Source: Pseudomonadota bacterium (lineage in GTDB: Bacteria > Pseudomonadota > Gammaproteobacteria > Acidithiobacillales > Acidithiobacillaceae). From it: a DNA stretch of 8,791 nucleotides. Location: positions 1 through 8,791 of the forward strand of contig JAKBXD010000077.1 of NCBI GenBank assembly GCA_021840785.1, read 5' to 3'. The translations under genes and the position numbers were made by a program. The notes beneath the pieces are model-generated. The model was given only the letters and a program-made list of their open reading frames with translations, was not told the DNA's origin and did not search any database. Below are positions 1-5,288 of this stretch, piece after piece; the stretch's first letter is position 1, and each line of letters opens with the position of its first letter.

Positions 1-1131
1 ATCTCGCGCAAAGGTTCTTTACTGGAGATGACAAGATCTGAAGAATCCTTCAAAGAAAGGATAGCGCGGGGCGTACTGAACTTCCATGAAAACCATCAAT
101 GGCTGGATGACCAGTCAGGAAAATGTTTGTCTGTCGGGCTAATCCGCGTGGCAAATATTCGTACAGCTATTTCTTTGTCAATCTATTTGCGCGATGCCCT
201 GTCCGCTTATCATCCTCTCGTAGCCTGCTACCATAGCCGGTTATTCAGAGGGCACAGAACCATGCTGGAACGGGATCTTGACCAGATTTTGTCGCGGGGG
301 AAAGATCCCCATGCCCCTGCCAAACACGCTTCTGTACGCAAGCACTTGGATCGGGAGCCTGTGCAATCCGGGTTGTTTATTGTGGTTGCCACACCTGTAG
401 AAGAAGTGGGCCGCGATCATGATTTTGATTGGGCGATCATTGAGCCGTCCAGCGCACAATCCATTGTCCAGGCCGCAGGTCGTGTTCATCGCCATCGGAC
501 AAATCCTGTTGCGGACCCAAACATCGGGGTTTTGCAATATAATTTGCGGGCATGTCATCAGGAATCCGTGGCGTTTTGCCGTCCCGGAAACGAAACCACA
601 GACAATTCCAAGAACTTTGGCAGTCACGATATGGCGAGTCTGGTAGATTTTCCCCATTTGCGTAGTGCCCTGGATGCCCGTCTGCGTTTTGATACAGAAA
701 CTCATGTATTGGCCCATGCGGACGAGGATGCTTTGATTGATTCACTGAAAGAACCTATACATCGCCTCACCGGAAACAACGCTCTTTGGATGACAGGTTT
801 TACCTATAAACACTGGCCCTTGAGAGAACAGAAATTCACGGAAGAATGGCGCTACGACCCAGACGACCAGTGCTGGCTGCTCTATCAAGAAACGAAAACG
901 GGATGGCGCTGGCTGCAACAGTCTGGCGACCTTATGAAAAGCCATTGGATACAGGATGATAGCCGTTGGCTGTGCCCTACTCATTCAGAAATTGTGCAAT
1001 TTTGTGAGGCAAATGGGCTGGAAAAAGATTGGGCTTTTACCGTAAGTGTACCGAATTACGGCAGAAGTGGCTCACCGCAGCAATTAACCAGTAGCTATGA
1101 AGGCACGGATTTTGTGTCGCAAACTGGTTGA
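1..1131 (+). CDS. cas3: Type I-F Cas3 (Cas2-3) helicase-nuclease, C-terminal part, cut by the window edge
   Basis: The frame is open to base 1, so this is the 3' part of a larger gene; the ATG at 28 is internal. Type I-F Cas3 is normally a Cas2-Cas3 fusion of over 1000 residues that is recruited by the Csy complex to unwind and cut target DNA. What is visible is the end of helicase domain 2. A motif IV-like stretch SVGLIRVANI (bases about 133-162) and a YHSRLFRGHR segment come first. ATPVEEVGRDHDFDWAIIEPSS (split here as ATPVEEVGRD and HDFDWAIIEPSS, about 388-453) corresponds to motif V, and QAAGRVHRHR (469-498) is motif VI with its arginines. About 210 residues follow as the C-terminal domain, ending in SVPNYG and a short tail. 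The EVGRDHDFDW signature is the I-F form rather than I-E. No csy1-csy4 follows, which is unusual since I-F order is cas1-cas3-csy1. Whether the full gene is intact cannot be seen. Confidence 0.88.
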   Translation: MSRKGSLLEMTRSEESFKERIARGVLNFHENHQWLDDQSGKCLSVGLIRVANIRTAISLSIYLRDALSAYHPLVACYHSRLFRGHRTMLERDLDQILSRGKDPHAPAKHASVRKHLDREPVQSGLFIVVATPVEEVGRDHDFDWAIIEPSSAQSIVQAAGRVHRHRTNPVADPNIGVLQYNLRACHQESVAFCRPGNETTDNSKNFGSHDMASLVDFPHLRSALDARLRFDTETHVLAHADEDALIDSLKEPIHRLTGNNALWMTGFTYKHWPLREQKFTEEWRYDPDDQCWLLYQETKTGWRWLQQSGDLMKSHWIQDDSRWLCPTHSEIVQFCEANGLEKDWAFTVSVPNYGRSGSPQQLTSSYEGTDFVSQTG

Positions 1132-1346
1132 GATCCAGCGAAGAGGAAACCCCTATATGGAAAGTATTGCTGGAAAATTGGCTCCGGCGCGTCGTGAGCA
1201 AGTGCTTTGTGAGTGGCACCCGCAAGTGGGTGGAAGTACGAGGTTTTGATCCATTGGCCTGACGATTTGTGGACGGATGTCCTGGAAGATGCTGTCGAGG
1301 AGGGTGACATGCCCGACTATTATCAGCCGATTATCGCACCCAGAAA
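1132..1346 (+). pseudogene. Probable gene debris downstream of cas3
   Basis: This stretch of about 215 bp has no intact gene, but its reading frames look protein-like in pieces. One frame is open from about 1101 to 1262 and gives a tryptophan-rich stretch including PIWKVLLENWLRRVV and RKWVEVRGFDPLA before a TGA. The next piece in another frame (1213-1353) gives HWPDDLWTDVLEDAVEEGD and DYYQPIIAPRNP, ending at a TAA inside the 10-bp repeats. Joining the two requires one frameshift near 1250. A third frame carries a 50-residue ORF (1097-1249) starting inside cas3. I recognise none of these. Decay of a former gene next to cas3 is the simplest reading, but coincidence is possible. Confidence 0.35.
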
Positions 1347-1377
1347 CCCTTAAATTCCCTTAAATTCCCTTAAATTC
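1347..1377. repeat. Tandem 10-bp direct repeat, about 3.1 copies
   Basis: The unit CCCTTAAATT is repeated with exact 10-bp period from 1347 to 1377. The phase is close to one DNA helical turn and the tract is AT-rich. It lies between the cas3-side debris and the promoter-like segment of the traF region. It could be a protein-binding array, an upstream promoter element or simple slippage product. Confidence 0.8.
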
Positions 1378-1405
1378 TTTTGTCGGCCTATGGCTGATCT
1401 ATACC
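1378..1405 (+). promoter_or_regulatory. Candidate promoter for the traF operon
   Basis: A -10-like TATACC (1400-1405) lies 16 bp after a weak -35-like TTTTGT (1378-1383). The -10 is embedded in the 12-bp word TGATCTATACCC (1395-1406), which recurs exactly at 2402-2413 before the lipoprotein gene. A start near 1412 would give a leader of about 20 nt before the ATG at 1433. The -35 is poor, so support comes mainly from the shared word and position. Confidence 0.4.
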
Positions 1406-1432
1406 CAAGCACTATCGGGGCATGGAGAAACT

Positions 1433-1747
1433 ATGGGAAACCTGTTGCCGGAAGAACGTCGAGTGCCATTGGGTGGAAAGGGCGCGAGCGCAATTCGGAC
1501 GCGACTCGCAAGGCTTGTCTACCGGGTAGACAAATCGTTGATCGATTTCTTTGCGCGCCCGCGCCCGCGCCAGGTTACGGAGCGCCTCCTGCAGGGAATG
1601 GAGTCTATCGAGCGCGTAGTGTTTTTCCCATTTGCTCTTCTGATGCGTCCAGCGGAGTGGCTGTTGGCTGGATTGGCGATCAGGCGCGAGGAAAAGCAGG
1701 CTGAACGAAGGGAGAAGCGGCGCCGTAGGGAGAAGTACCGTGGGTAA
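1433..1747 (+). CDS. Small basic membrane-associated protein upstream of traF, unknown function
   Basis: A 104-residue protein of unrecognised family. The ATG at 1433 follows a GGAGAAACT ribosome-binding site. Residues 62-83 (VVFFPFALLMRPAEWLLAGLAI) are hydrophobic with an internal Arg-Pro, so the segment may be one membrane helix or an amphipathic hairpin. The last 21 residues are almost all Arg, Lys and Glu, with a run RRREK, likely cytoplasmic. The stop overlaps the start of traF by 8 nt, indicating translational coupling and a probable role in the same transfer apparatus. The 19-bp palindrome at 1515-1533 lies inside this gene and encodes part of RLVYRVDKSL. An overlapping ORF of equal length in another frame (1390-1704) has no good start site and poorer composition, so I prefer this frame. 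Confidence 0.65.
   Translation: MGNLLPEERRVPLGGKGASAIRTRLARLVYRVDKSLIDFFARPRPRQVTERLLQGMESIERVVFFPFALLMRPAEWLLAGLAIRREEKQAERREKRRRREKYRG
1515..1533. promoter_or_regulatory. 19-bp perfect palindrome, copy 1 (candidate operator or centromere site)
   Basis: TTGTCTACCGGGTAGACAA is a perfect inverted repeat of 9-bp arms around a single central base. It is inside the coding sequence of the gene upstream of traF. The same 19 positions recur at 2360-2378 with only the central base changed. A one-base spacer excludes a stable RNA hairpin and points to a dimeric protein binding site. The binding protein is unknown; the ParB encoded in this window and an unseen plasmid regulator are candidates. Confidence 0.7.
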
Positions 1748-2327
1748 GATCGGCAGAATCGCGGTGCGGCTTTCCTGGATCGGCTTTTGGATGCTTGTGG
1801 GTGTTGCCGTGTTGGTTGCTGTCACCGGGATCGCGCTGCGCGCGGATAATCTCGTGTTTGTGGACTCTACGTGTGAGCCGATTGGCCTCTATCAACTGGA
1901 AGGCAATCCCACCCCGCTGCATGATGGGGAACTGGTTGAAGTAGAGATCCCCGGTCCTGCGAGCCACCCCGCAGTGGCAGAGGGGCTGAAATGGCGCTGG
2001 TTTCCGAAAGGGGAGCCTTGGATAAAGCACATTGCCGCACTCCCAGGGCAGACCGTGGTACTGAAGCGTGCGGGGGTGTGGGTCGATGGACGCCATCTCC
2101 CCAATTCTCGGATCCGTCGCTGGACACCTGGACATCATCACCAAATCCTTCACTATCCCTTTGGGGTGTACCGCCTGCAGAACGGGCAGGTCTGGTTATA
2201 TGCGCCCGGCAATTACGCTTTTGATTCGGCCTACTATGGCCCTGTCCCAGAAATCAATGTCATGGAAAAGGCGAGGCCCTGGTGGGTGATTCCTGGCAGC
2301 CAGTATTGGTTGAAGAAGGGGGATTGA
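1740..2327 (+). CDS. traF: TraF-type conjugative signal peptidase (S26 family), Cys in place of catalytic Ser
   Basis: A 195-residue protein starting at GTG 1740, preceded by AGGGAG at about 1728 and overlapping the upstream gene by 8 nt. TraF of IncP plasmids is an inner-membrane serine protease that matures and cyclises the TrbC pilin. Residues 11-33 form the N-terminal membrane anchor. The nucleophile box, normally Ser-x-Pro-x-Gly-x-Tyr, reads CEPIGLY at 45-51, so position 45 is cysteine (codon TGT at 1872-1874). The general-base box is WIKHIAALPGQ with Lys96, matching the KRVAALPGD type of the family. The third box is FDSAYYGPV (161-169). Length and box order fit the family well. The Ser-to-Cys change could mean a Cys-Lys enzyme, an inactive copy or a sequencing error. 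Context, an EexN-like lipoprotein and parAB, supports a conjugative plasmid role. Confidence 0.85.
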   Translation: MGKIGRIAVRLSWIGFWMLVGVAVLVAVTGIALRADNLVFVDSTCEPIGLYQLEGNPTPLHDGELVEVEIPGPASHPAVAEGLKWRWFPKGEPWIKHIAALPGQTVVLKRAGVWVDGRHLPNSRIRRWTPGHHHQILHYPFGVYRLQNGQVWLYAPGNYAFDSAYYGPVPEINVMEKARPWWVIPGSQYWLKKGD

Positions 2328-2358
2328 GTGGATGTCTCTCTTTTTTTGCTCTCGTCCG

Positions 2359-2379
2359 TTTGTCTACCCGGTAGACAAA
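2359..2379. promoter_or_regulatory. Palindrome copy 2, 21 bp, next to a promoter
   Basis: This copy has 10-bp perfect arms, TTTGTCTACC and GGTAGACAAA, around a central C at 2369. It shares its inner 19 bp with the copy at 1515-1533 except for the centre. It ends 4 bp before the candidate -35 at 2384, placing its centre roughly 50 bp upstream of a likely transcription start. That suits an activator, or a repressor that also acts by spreading or looping with the first copy 845 bp away. Confidence 0.75.
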
Positions 2380-2383
2380 ACCT

Positions 2384-2412
2384 TTGGCTCTGACCCGATA
2401 GTGATCTATACC
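2384..2412 (+). promoter_or_regulatory. Candidate promoter of the lipoprotein-parAB operon
   Basis: A -35-like TTGGCT (2384-2389) and a -10-like TATACC (2407-2412) are separated by exactly 17 bp. The -10 sits in the word TGATCTATACCC shared with the candidate promoter at 1378-1405. The leader to the ATG at 2479 would be about 60 nt. This promoter could drive the lipoprotein gene, the unknown gene and parAB, as no other clear promoter or terminator is seen before parA. Confidence 0.55.
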
Positions 2413-2414
2413 CT

Positions 2415-2431
2415 GTCAGCTCAAGGCTGAC
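2415..2431 (+). other. Small hairpin in the leader of the lipoprotein mRNA
   Basis: GTCAGC (2415-2420) and GCTGAC (2426-2431) form a perfect 6-bp stem with a TCAAG loop, extendable by one T-G pair. It lies at or just after the expected transcription start. There is no U-tract, so it is not an intrinsic terminator; it may stabilise the 5' end of the mRNA or be a small operator. Confidence 0.4.
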
Positions 2432-2478
2432 GCAATGGGTGTTGGCTTATTGGATAGAGATCTGTAGGAGGGTTTTTC

Positions 2479-2787
2479 ATGAAGCGTTCGATTCTGTTGT
2501 GGTTGCCTATCCTGGCGTTGGCGGGCTGTGGCCAACAGCCTCTGCATTCCGAAAAGTATTATATGACCCATAAAGCGGCCCTAAAACGGGAGTTGGTATC
2601 CTGTAAACCGATGTATGCCCCGGCAAAGAATAAAGCCGAGCAAGACAGGCAATGGCATGAACTTCTTAATGCGTATCATGATAAAAATCACAAGGTATTA
2701 AACTGCCTGGCAGCTCACAGCGCTGAATCGTCTTTGAATAATTCCAAAGACTTCGGCGGCCCCATGAACAATAGCATTATGCCCTGA
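2479..2787 (+). CDS. eexN: EexN-like entry-exclusion lipoprotein
   Basis: A 102-residue lipoprotein. The ATG follows a strong site (TAGGAGGG, 2464-2471). Lys2-Arg3, a hydrophobic stretch and the lipobox LAGC with the lipidated Cys17 form a type II signal peptide. The mature part has the layout of EexN-family lipoproteins of conjugative plasmids: EKYYMTHKAALKRELVSCKP, an Asn- and Lys-rich middle, and VLNCLAA, with conserved-style Cys42 and Cys76 that could form a disulfide in the periplasm. EexN-type proteins reduce uptake of a second copy of the same plasmid. The family call rests on this pattern and on the traF neighbour. A small unrelated plasmid lipoprotein is the alternative. The C-terminal 20 residues are low in recognisable features. 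Confidence 0.68.
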   Translation: MKRSILLWLPILALAGCGQQPLHSEKYYMTHKAALKRELVSCKPMYAPAKNKAEQDRQWHELLNAYHDKNHKVLNCLAAHSAESSLNNSKDFGGPMNNSIMP

Positions 2788-2789
2788 TC

Positions 2790-3209
2790 ATGGAACAGGT
2801 GATCCGCAACGGTAAGCCCTATGGGCAACTGCACACGGTGATCCCATTGCGGATGCACCTCTACTGCCAGGCGCTGGCATTTGCGCAAGCGATTTCCCTG
2901 CGGAAGTTGCATGTTAATGCGTGTCGCAAGTTTCTGGAAGATCGCCCCTGGGAGCAGGGGCTGGCGTGGCGGAACAGCCCGCAGATCACAGACGTGAATG
3001 ACTGGGAGTGGACGGCGATAGCCGTGGTCCTTCCGGAGGATCTGGGACGATCAATGGACCATTTCCCCATGCAATATCCGGTTTCTGCAGCATCTGTGCT
3101 GTACACCATGCTGTTCTGGTATTCGTGGGTAGTATTTCCACCGCTGCATGAGCAGATTCGTAGGAAAGAAACAGAGGATTTTCGGGTATGCCAAAATTCA
3201 TCACGGTAA
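2790..3209 (+). CDS. Unrecognised 139-residue protein between the lipoprotein and parA
   Basis: I do not recognise this protein. Its ATG lies 2 nt after the lipoprotein stop, without a strong ribosome-binding site of its own, so translation is probably coupled to the gene before. The protein is rich in Trp, His and aromatic residues, and residues 98-120 (around SAASVLYTMLFWYSWVVFPP) are hydrophobic enough for one membrane helix or a buried core. There is no signal peptide. Its 3' end overlaps the start of parA by 22 nt in another frame, and the last nine or so residues are therefore also parA coding DNA. Tight linkage on both sides suggests it is a real gene co-expressed with parAB. An auxiliary partition or copy-control role would be speculation. 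Confidence 0.6.
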   Translation: MEQVIRNGKPYGQLHTVIPLRMHLYCQALAFAQAISLRKLHVNACRKFLEDRPWEQGLAWRNSPQITDVNDWEWTAIAVVLPEDLGRSMDHFPMQYPVSAASVLYTMLFWYSWVVFPPLHEQIRRKETEDFRVCQNSSR

Positions 3210-3955
3210 CGAATCAGAAGGGTGGTGTGGGGAAAACCACACTGGCCGTCCATATCGCGGCCTATGCCGCCGGAGTCGGCAAGAAGACCTTGCTGGTGGA
3301 CCTGGATATGCAGCGCAATTCGACTTTTATCACGACGGGGAAGGGCAGTCACGATGGTTTTTGTGTCACGTCCCTCTGGGATGAGACCGCAAATCTGGAG
3401 TTTGCCGGCACCCGTTTTGGGGAACTCAGGCTTTTGCCAGGGCATGAGAAGGTTTCAGCCGTGGAAAAAGCGGGCATGACGCAGGGAACGCAAGCCCTGC
3501 GGCGTCTATGCGATACCGATTTCGATGTGGTGGTGTTCGATACGCCTCCCGCGGCTGGCGTGCAGCAGACGGCCCCACTGTACCTGGGGGGCGTGCTTGT
3601 GGCGCCGCTAGAGCCCGACCTGCTTGCTATGCAAGGACTCACGTCCTTGCTGCGGTTATGGAAAGCGGTGAGTTCTGGACTCCCCGCACCCCTGAATCTG
3701 GATCTAGCCCTGGTCATCAATAAACGGGTGCTGAACTCGACCAATCAGCAGTCTGTGGTGGACGTTATCCGCAATTCCGGGTTTGGCGAAAAGGTATTGG
3801 GGGAAGAGCTTACCCAACGGCAAATGGTGTCCAACGCCCTGAAGCAGGGGCTGCCGGTGTGGGTGGCGGACAAAAAGGACCCGGCGTCCGCGAACTGGGC
3901 GATGGTGTGTAAACGGATTCTGGAAAAGGCGGAGGGGAACTATGGCCAAGCTTGA
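3188..3955 (+). CDS. parA: ParA-family partition ATPase (IncC-like)
   Basis: A 255-residue Walker-type ParA/MinD ATPase that binds nucleoid DNA when ATP-bound and moves plasmid copies apart when stimulated by ParB. The deviant Walker A KGGVGKTT is at residues 11-18 with the signature Lys11. The A' box LLVDLDMQRN is at 35-44 and the Walker B strand VVVFDTPP at 114-121 (Asp118). There is no N-terminal helix-turn-helix extension, so it is the short class Ib/IncC-like form, which usually does not act as its own repressor. AGAGGA at 3173-3178 precedes the ATG by 9 nt. The gene overlaps the unknown gene upstream and parB downstream (14 nt), the classic parAB arrangement. Confidence 0.95.
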   Translation: MPKFITVTNQKGGVGKTTLAVHIAAYAAGVGKKTLLVDLDMQRNSTFITTGKGSHDGFCVTSLWDETANLEFAGTRFGELRLLPGHEKVSAVEKAGMTQGTQALRRLCDTDFDVVVFDTPPAAGVQQTAPLYLGGVLVAPLEPDLLAMQGLTSLLRLWKAVSSGLPAPLNLDLALVINKRVLNSTNQQSVVDVIRNSGFGEKVLGEELTQRQMVSNALKQGLPVWVADKKDPASANWAMVCKRILEKAEGNYGQA

Positions 3956-5243
3956 TTTGTCGCGGGGTCTGTATGACGAAATTGAAGAGGCGCTGGACGC
4001 GCTGAACCGGGAATCTGCACAGAAATCTGGCACACCGGTTTCTGGCACATCGGATTCACCGGGCGCGGCACTCCTTCTGCTGCTCACGGATATCGAGCCC
4101 GATCCGGATCAGCCTCGCAAGTCGTTCGATGGGGATGAGGATGGCAACAGCCTTGATGGGCTGCGGGACAGCATTCTGCAGCATGGCGTTTTGCAGCCCA
4201 TTGCTGTACGCCGCCTGGAGGATGGGAAATACCGCATCATTGCAGGCGAGCGCCGCTGGAGGGCATCGTGCGCTGCACGGGACAGTGGGGAATCCTGCCG
4301 TCGGCAGGGATACGACCTGGCGCGCATCCCTGCCGTGGTGCTGGACCCGACAGATGACCTGGACCGCCTGGAAATGCAACTGGTGGAGAATCTTGCCCGA
4401 TCCGACATGCCGGCCATTGATACCGCCAGGGCACTGTCCCGGCTACGGGAGTGTGTCACTCCCAAGCCGTCCATGGACGAACTGGCCCGCCGTTTGGGAC
4501 GATCGAAAGGATGGGTACACCAGCTGCTCTCATTGGTGAGCCCTGAATCAGAGGCAGTCGCTGAAGCGCTGGGGATACCGGTTGAGAATATCGGGCGCAC
4601 CGACCTCAGCCGCATGTGTGGCTGGAATAAGGATGAAGAAAAACGGGTGGTGATCTCTGCCATCCGTGCTCGGCTCGATGCGGGAGAACCGCTGACGCGG
4701 GCGCTGGTGGATGAAGAAGAAGAGCGTTTTGAACAGGCACGTCGCCCCCTAGCGGGGAGCAATCCCTTGGCAGGGCGCGAGCCACTGGCGGATGGCGATG
4801 CCTTAGCCGGCAGCGATGCCCATGTTGGCGAACAAAAGTTGCAGGACAACCCTAGGGATCAGACAGGAGATCAGGAAATGAAACGGGAACTGGAAGAAGG
4901 AAGAGACTACATTGTGGTGAGCACTCCAGCGGACATGGAGGGGTATGAGCTGGATGATGGTAGTCACGGCGAGCCTGACGAAGAAGAGGACGACGGAGAG
5001 GATGACCCTGAGCCACCATCGGGAGAGAAAGGTCCAGAGCCTGCCCCAGAGAATGGTGTGGGGGTGGAACAGCGGCAAACTATCCATCCCATGCCAGATC
5101 TGGTGACGGTAACACTCCCCCGTGCTTTGCTGGAAAGGGCGTTCGCCAAAGCGGGGCGCGAACCCCTAGCGGGGAGCGAATTGTTGGATGACAAGAGAAC
5201 GGCGGCAATTGTTGATGTGCTGTCGGTGTTGGTGGAGATCTAG
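3942..5243 (+). CDS. parB: ParB/KorB-type centromere-binding CTPase with long repeat-bearing C-terminus
   Basis: A 433-residue ParB, about 75 residues longer than RK2 KorB. GGAGGGG inside parA serves its ATG. The N-terminal ParB/sulfiredoxin domain holds QPRKSF (57-62), the CTP-binding GERRWRAS (102-109) and ENLARSDM (149-156). A helix-turn-helix follows at about 178-199 (SMDELARRLGRSKGWVHQLL), which reads parS. From residue 269 come hexapeptides PLAGSN, PLAGRE, PLADGD, ALAGSD encoded by 18-bp DNA repeats. An acidic linker lies at about 346-355, then DLVTVTLPRALLERAFAKAG (386-405), which looks like a ribbon-helix-helix strand and helix and could be the dimerisation end, interrupted by another hexapeptide PLAGSE at 408-413. 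KorB-type proteins partition plasmids and also repress plasmid operons, so the palindromes near traF may be its targets; this is untested inference. Confidence 0.92.
   Translation: MAKLDLSRGLYDEIEEALDALNRESAQKSGTPVSGTSDSPGAALLLLLTDIEPDPDQPRKSFDGDEDGNSLDGLRDSILQHGVLQPIAVRRLEDGKYRIIAGERRWRASCAARDSGESCRRQGYDLARIPAVVLDPTDDLDRLEMQLVENLARSDMPAIDTARALSRLRECVTPKPSMDELARRLGRSKGWVHQLLSLVSPESEAVAEALGIPVENIGRTDLSRMCGWNKDEEKRVVISAIRARLDAGEPLTRALVDEEEERFEQARRPLAGSNPLAGREPLADGDALAGSDAHVGEQKLQDNPRDQTGDQEMKRELEEGRDYIVVSTPADMEGYELDDGSHGEPDEEEDDGEDDPEPPSGEKGPEPAPENGVGVEQRQTIHPMPDLVTVTLPRALLERAFAKAGREPLAGSELLDDKRTAAIVDVLSVLVEI
4746..4835 (+). repeat. Four 18-bp tandem repeats plus a degenerate fifth, in frame within parB
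   Basis: Units start at 4746, 4764, 4782 and 4800, with a decayed unit at 4818. The first is CCCCTAGCGGGGAGCAAT and the second CCCTTGGCAGGGCGCGAG. Consensus is roughly CCCCTDGCGGGG followed by GC-rich hexamer. Each unit carries a short palindrome (CCCC-TAGC-GGGG in unit 1). Being 18 bp, each adds six codons (Pro-Leu-Ala-Gly-x-x) without breaking the frame. The same family recurs at 5163-5180 and, inverted, at 5246-5281. Confidence 0.82.
5163..5180 (+). repeat. Solitary 18-bp repeat near the 3' end of parB
   Basis: The first 15 bases, CCCCTAGCGGGGAGC, are identical to unit 1 at 4746. The preceding bases also match those in front of unit 3, so AGREPLA is encoded at both places. It is in frame and interrupts a predicted helix-turn-helix-like tail of ParB with PLAGSE. 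Confidence 0.8.
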
Positions 5244-5245
5244 GG

Positions 5246-5281
5246 TTGGCACCCCGCCAGGGGTTGGCAGCCTGCCAGAGG
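5246..5281 (-). repeat. Two tandem 18-bp repeats of the parB family, inverted, in the gap after parB
   Basis: Read on the minus strand the units are CCTCTGGCAGGCTGCCAA and CCCCTGGCGGGGTGCCAA, followed by CCC of a partial third next to the parB stop. They match the in-parB units in length, in the CCCCTGGCGGGG core and in coding potential (PLAGCQ). They nearly fill the 45-bp gap to the next gene and end just before its GAGGAG ribosome-binding site. They can also fold: TGGCA-gcc-TGCCA (5265-5277) and CCCC-gcca-GGGG (5252-5263). Confidence 0.8.
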
Positions 5282-5288
5282 AGTTCCT

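Noticed and set aside
1347..1377. Possible CRISPR array near cas3
   Set aside because: The repeat unit is only 10 bp without spacers and is unlike 28-bp type I-F repeats. No array is seen in the window.
1390..1704. 104-codon + frame overlapping the gene upstream of traF
   Set aside because: Its start overlaps the candidate promoter, lacks a ribosome-binding site and its composition is poorer than the frame starting at 1433, which also couples to traF.
2359..2379. Palindrome after traF as an intrinsic terminator
   Set aside because: The arms are separated by one base, so no stable hairpin loop can form, and the same palindrome occurs inside a gene. A T-run at 2340-2347 precedes it rather than follows it.
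2861..3445. 194-codon minus-strand frame across the unknown gene and parA
   Set aside because: It overlaps the Walker A region of parA and has no recognisable features or ribosome-binding site.
4109..4849. 246-codon minus-strand frame opposite parB
   Set aside because: Serine- and arginine-rich low-complexity translation typical of an antisense shadow; parB is unambiguous.
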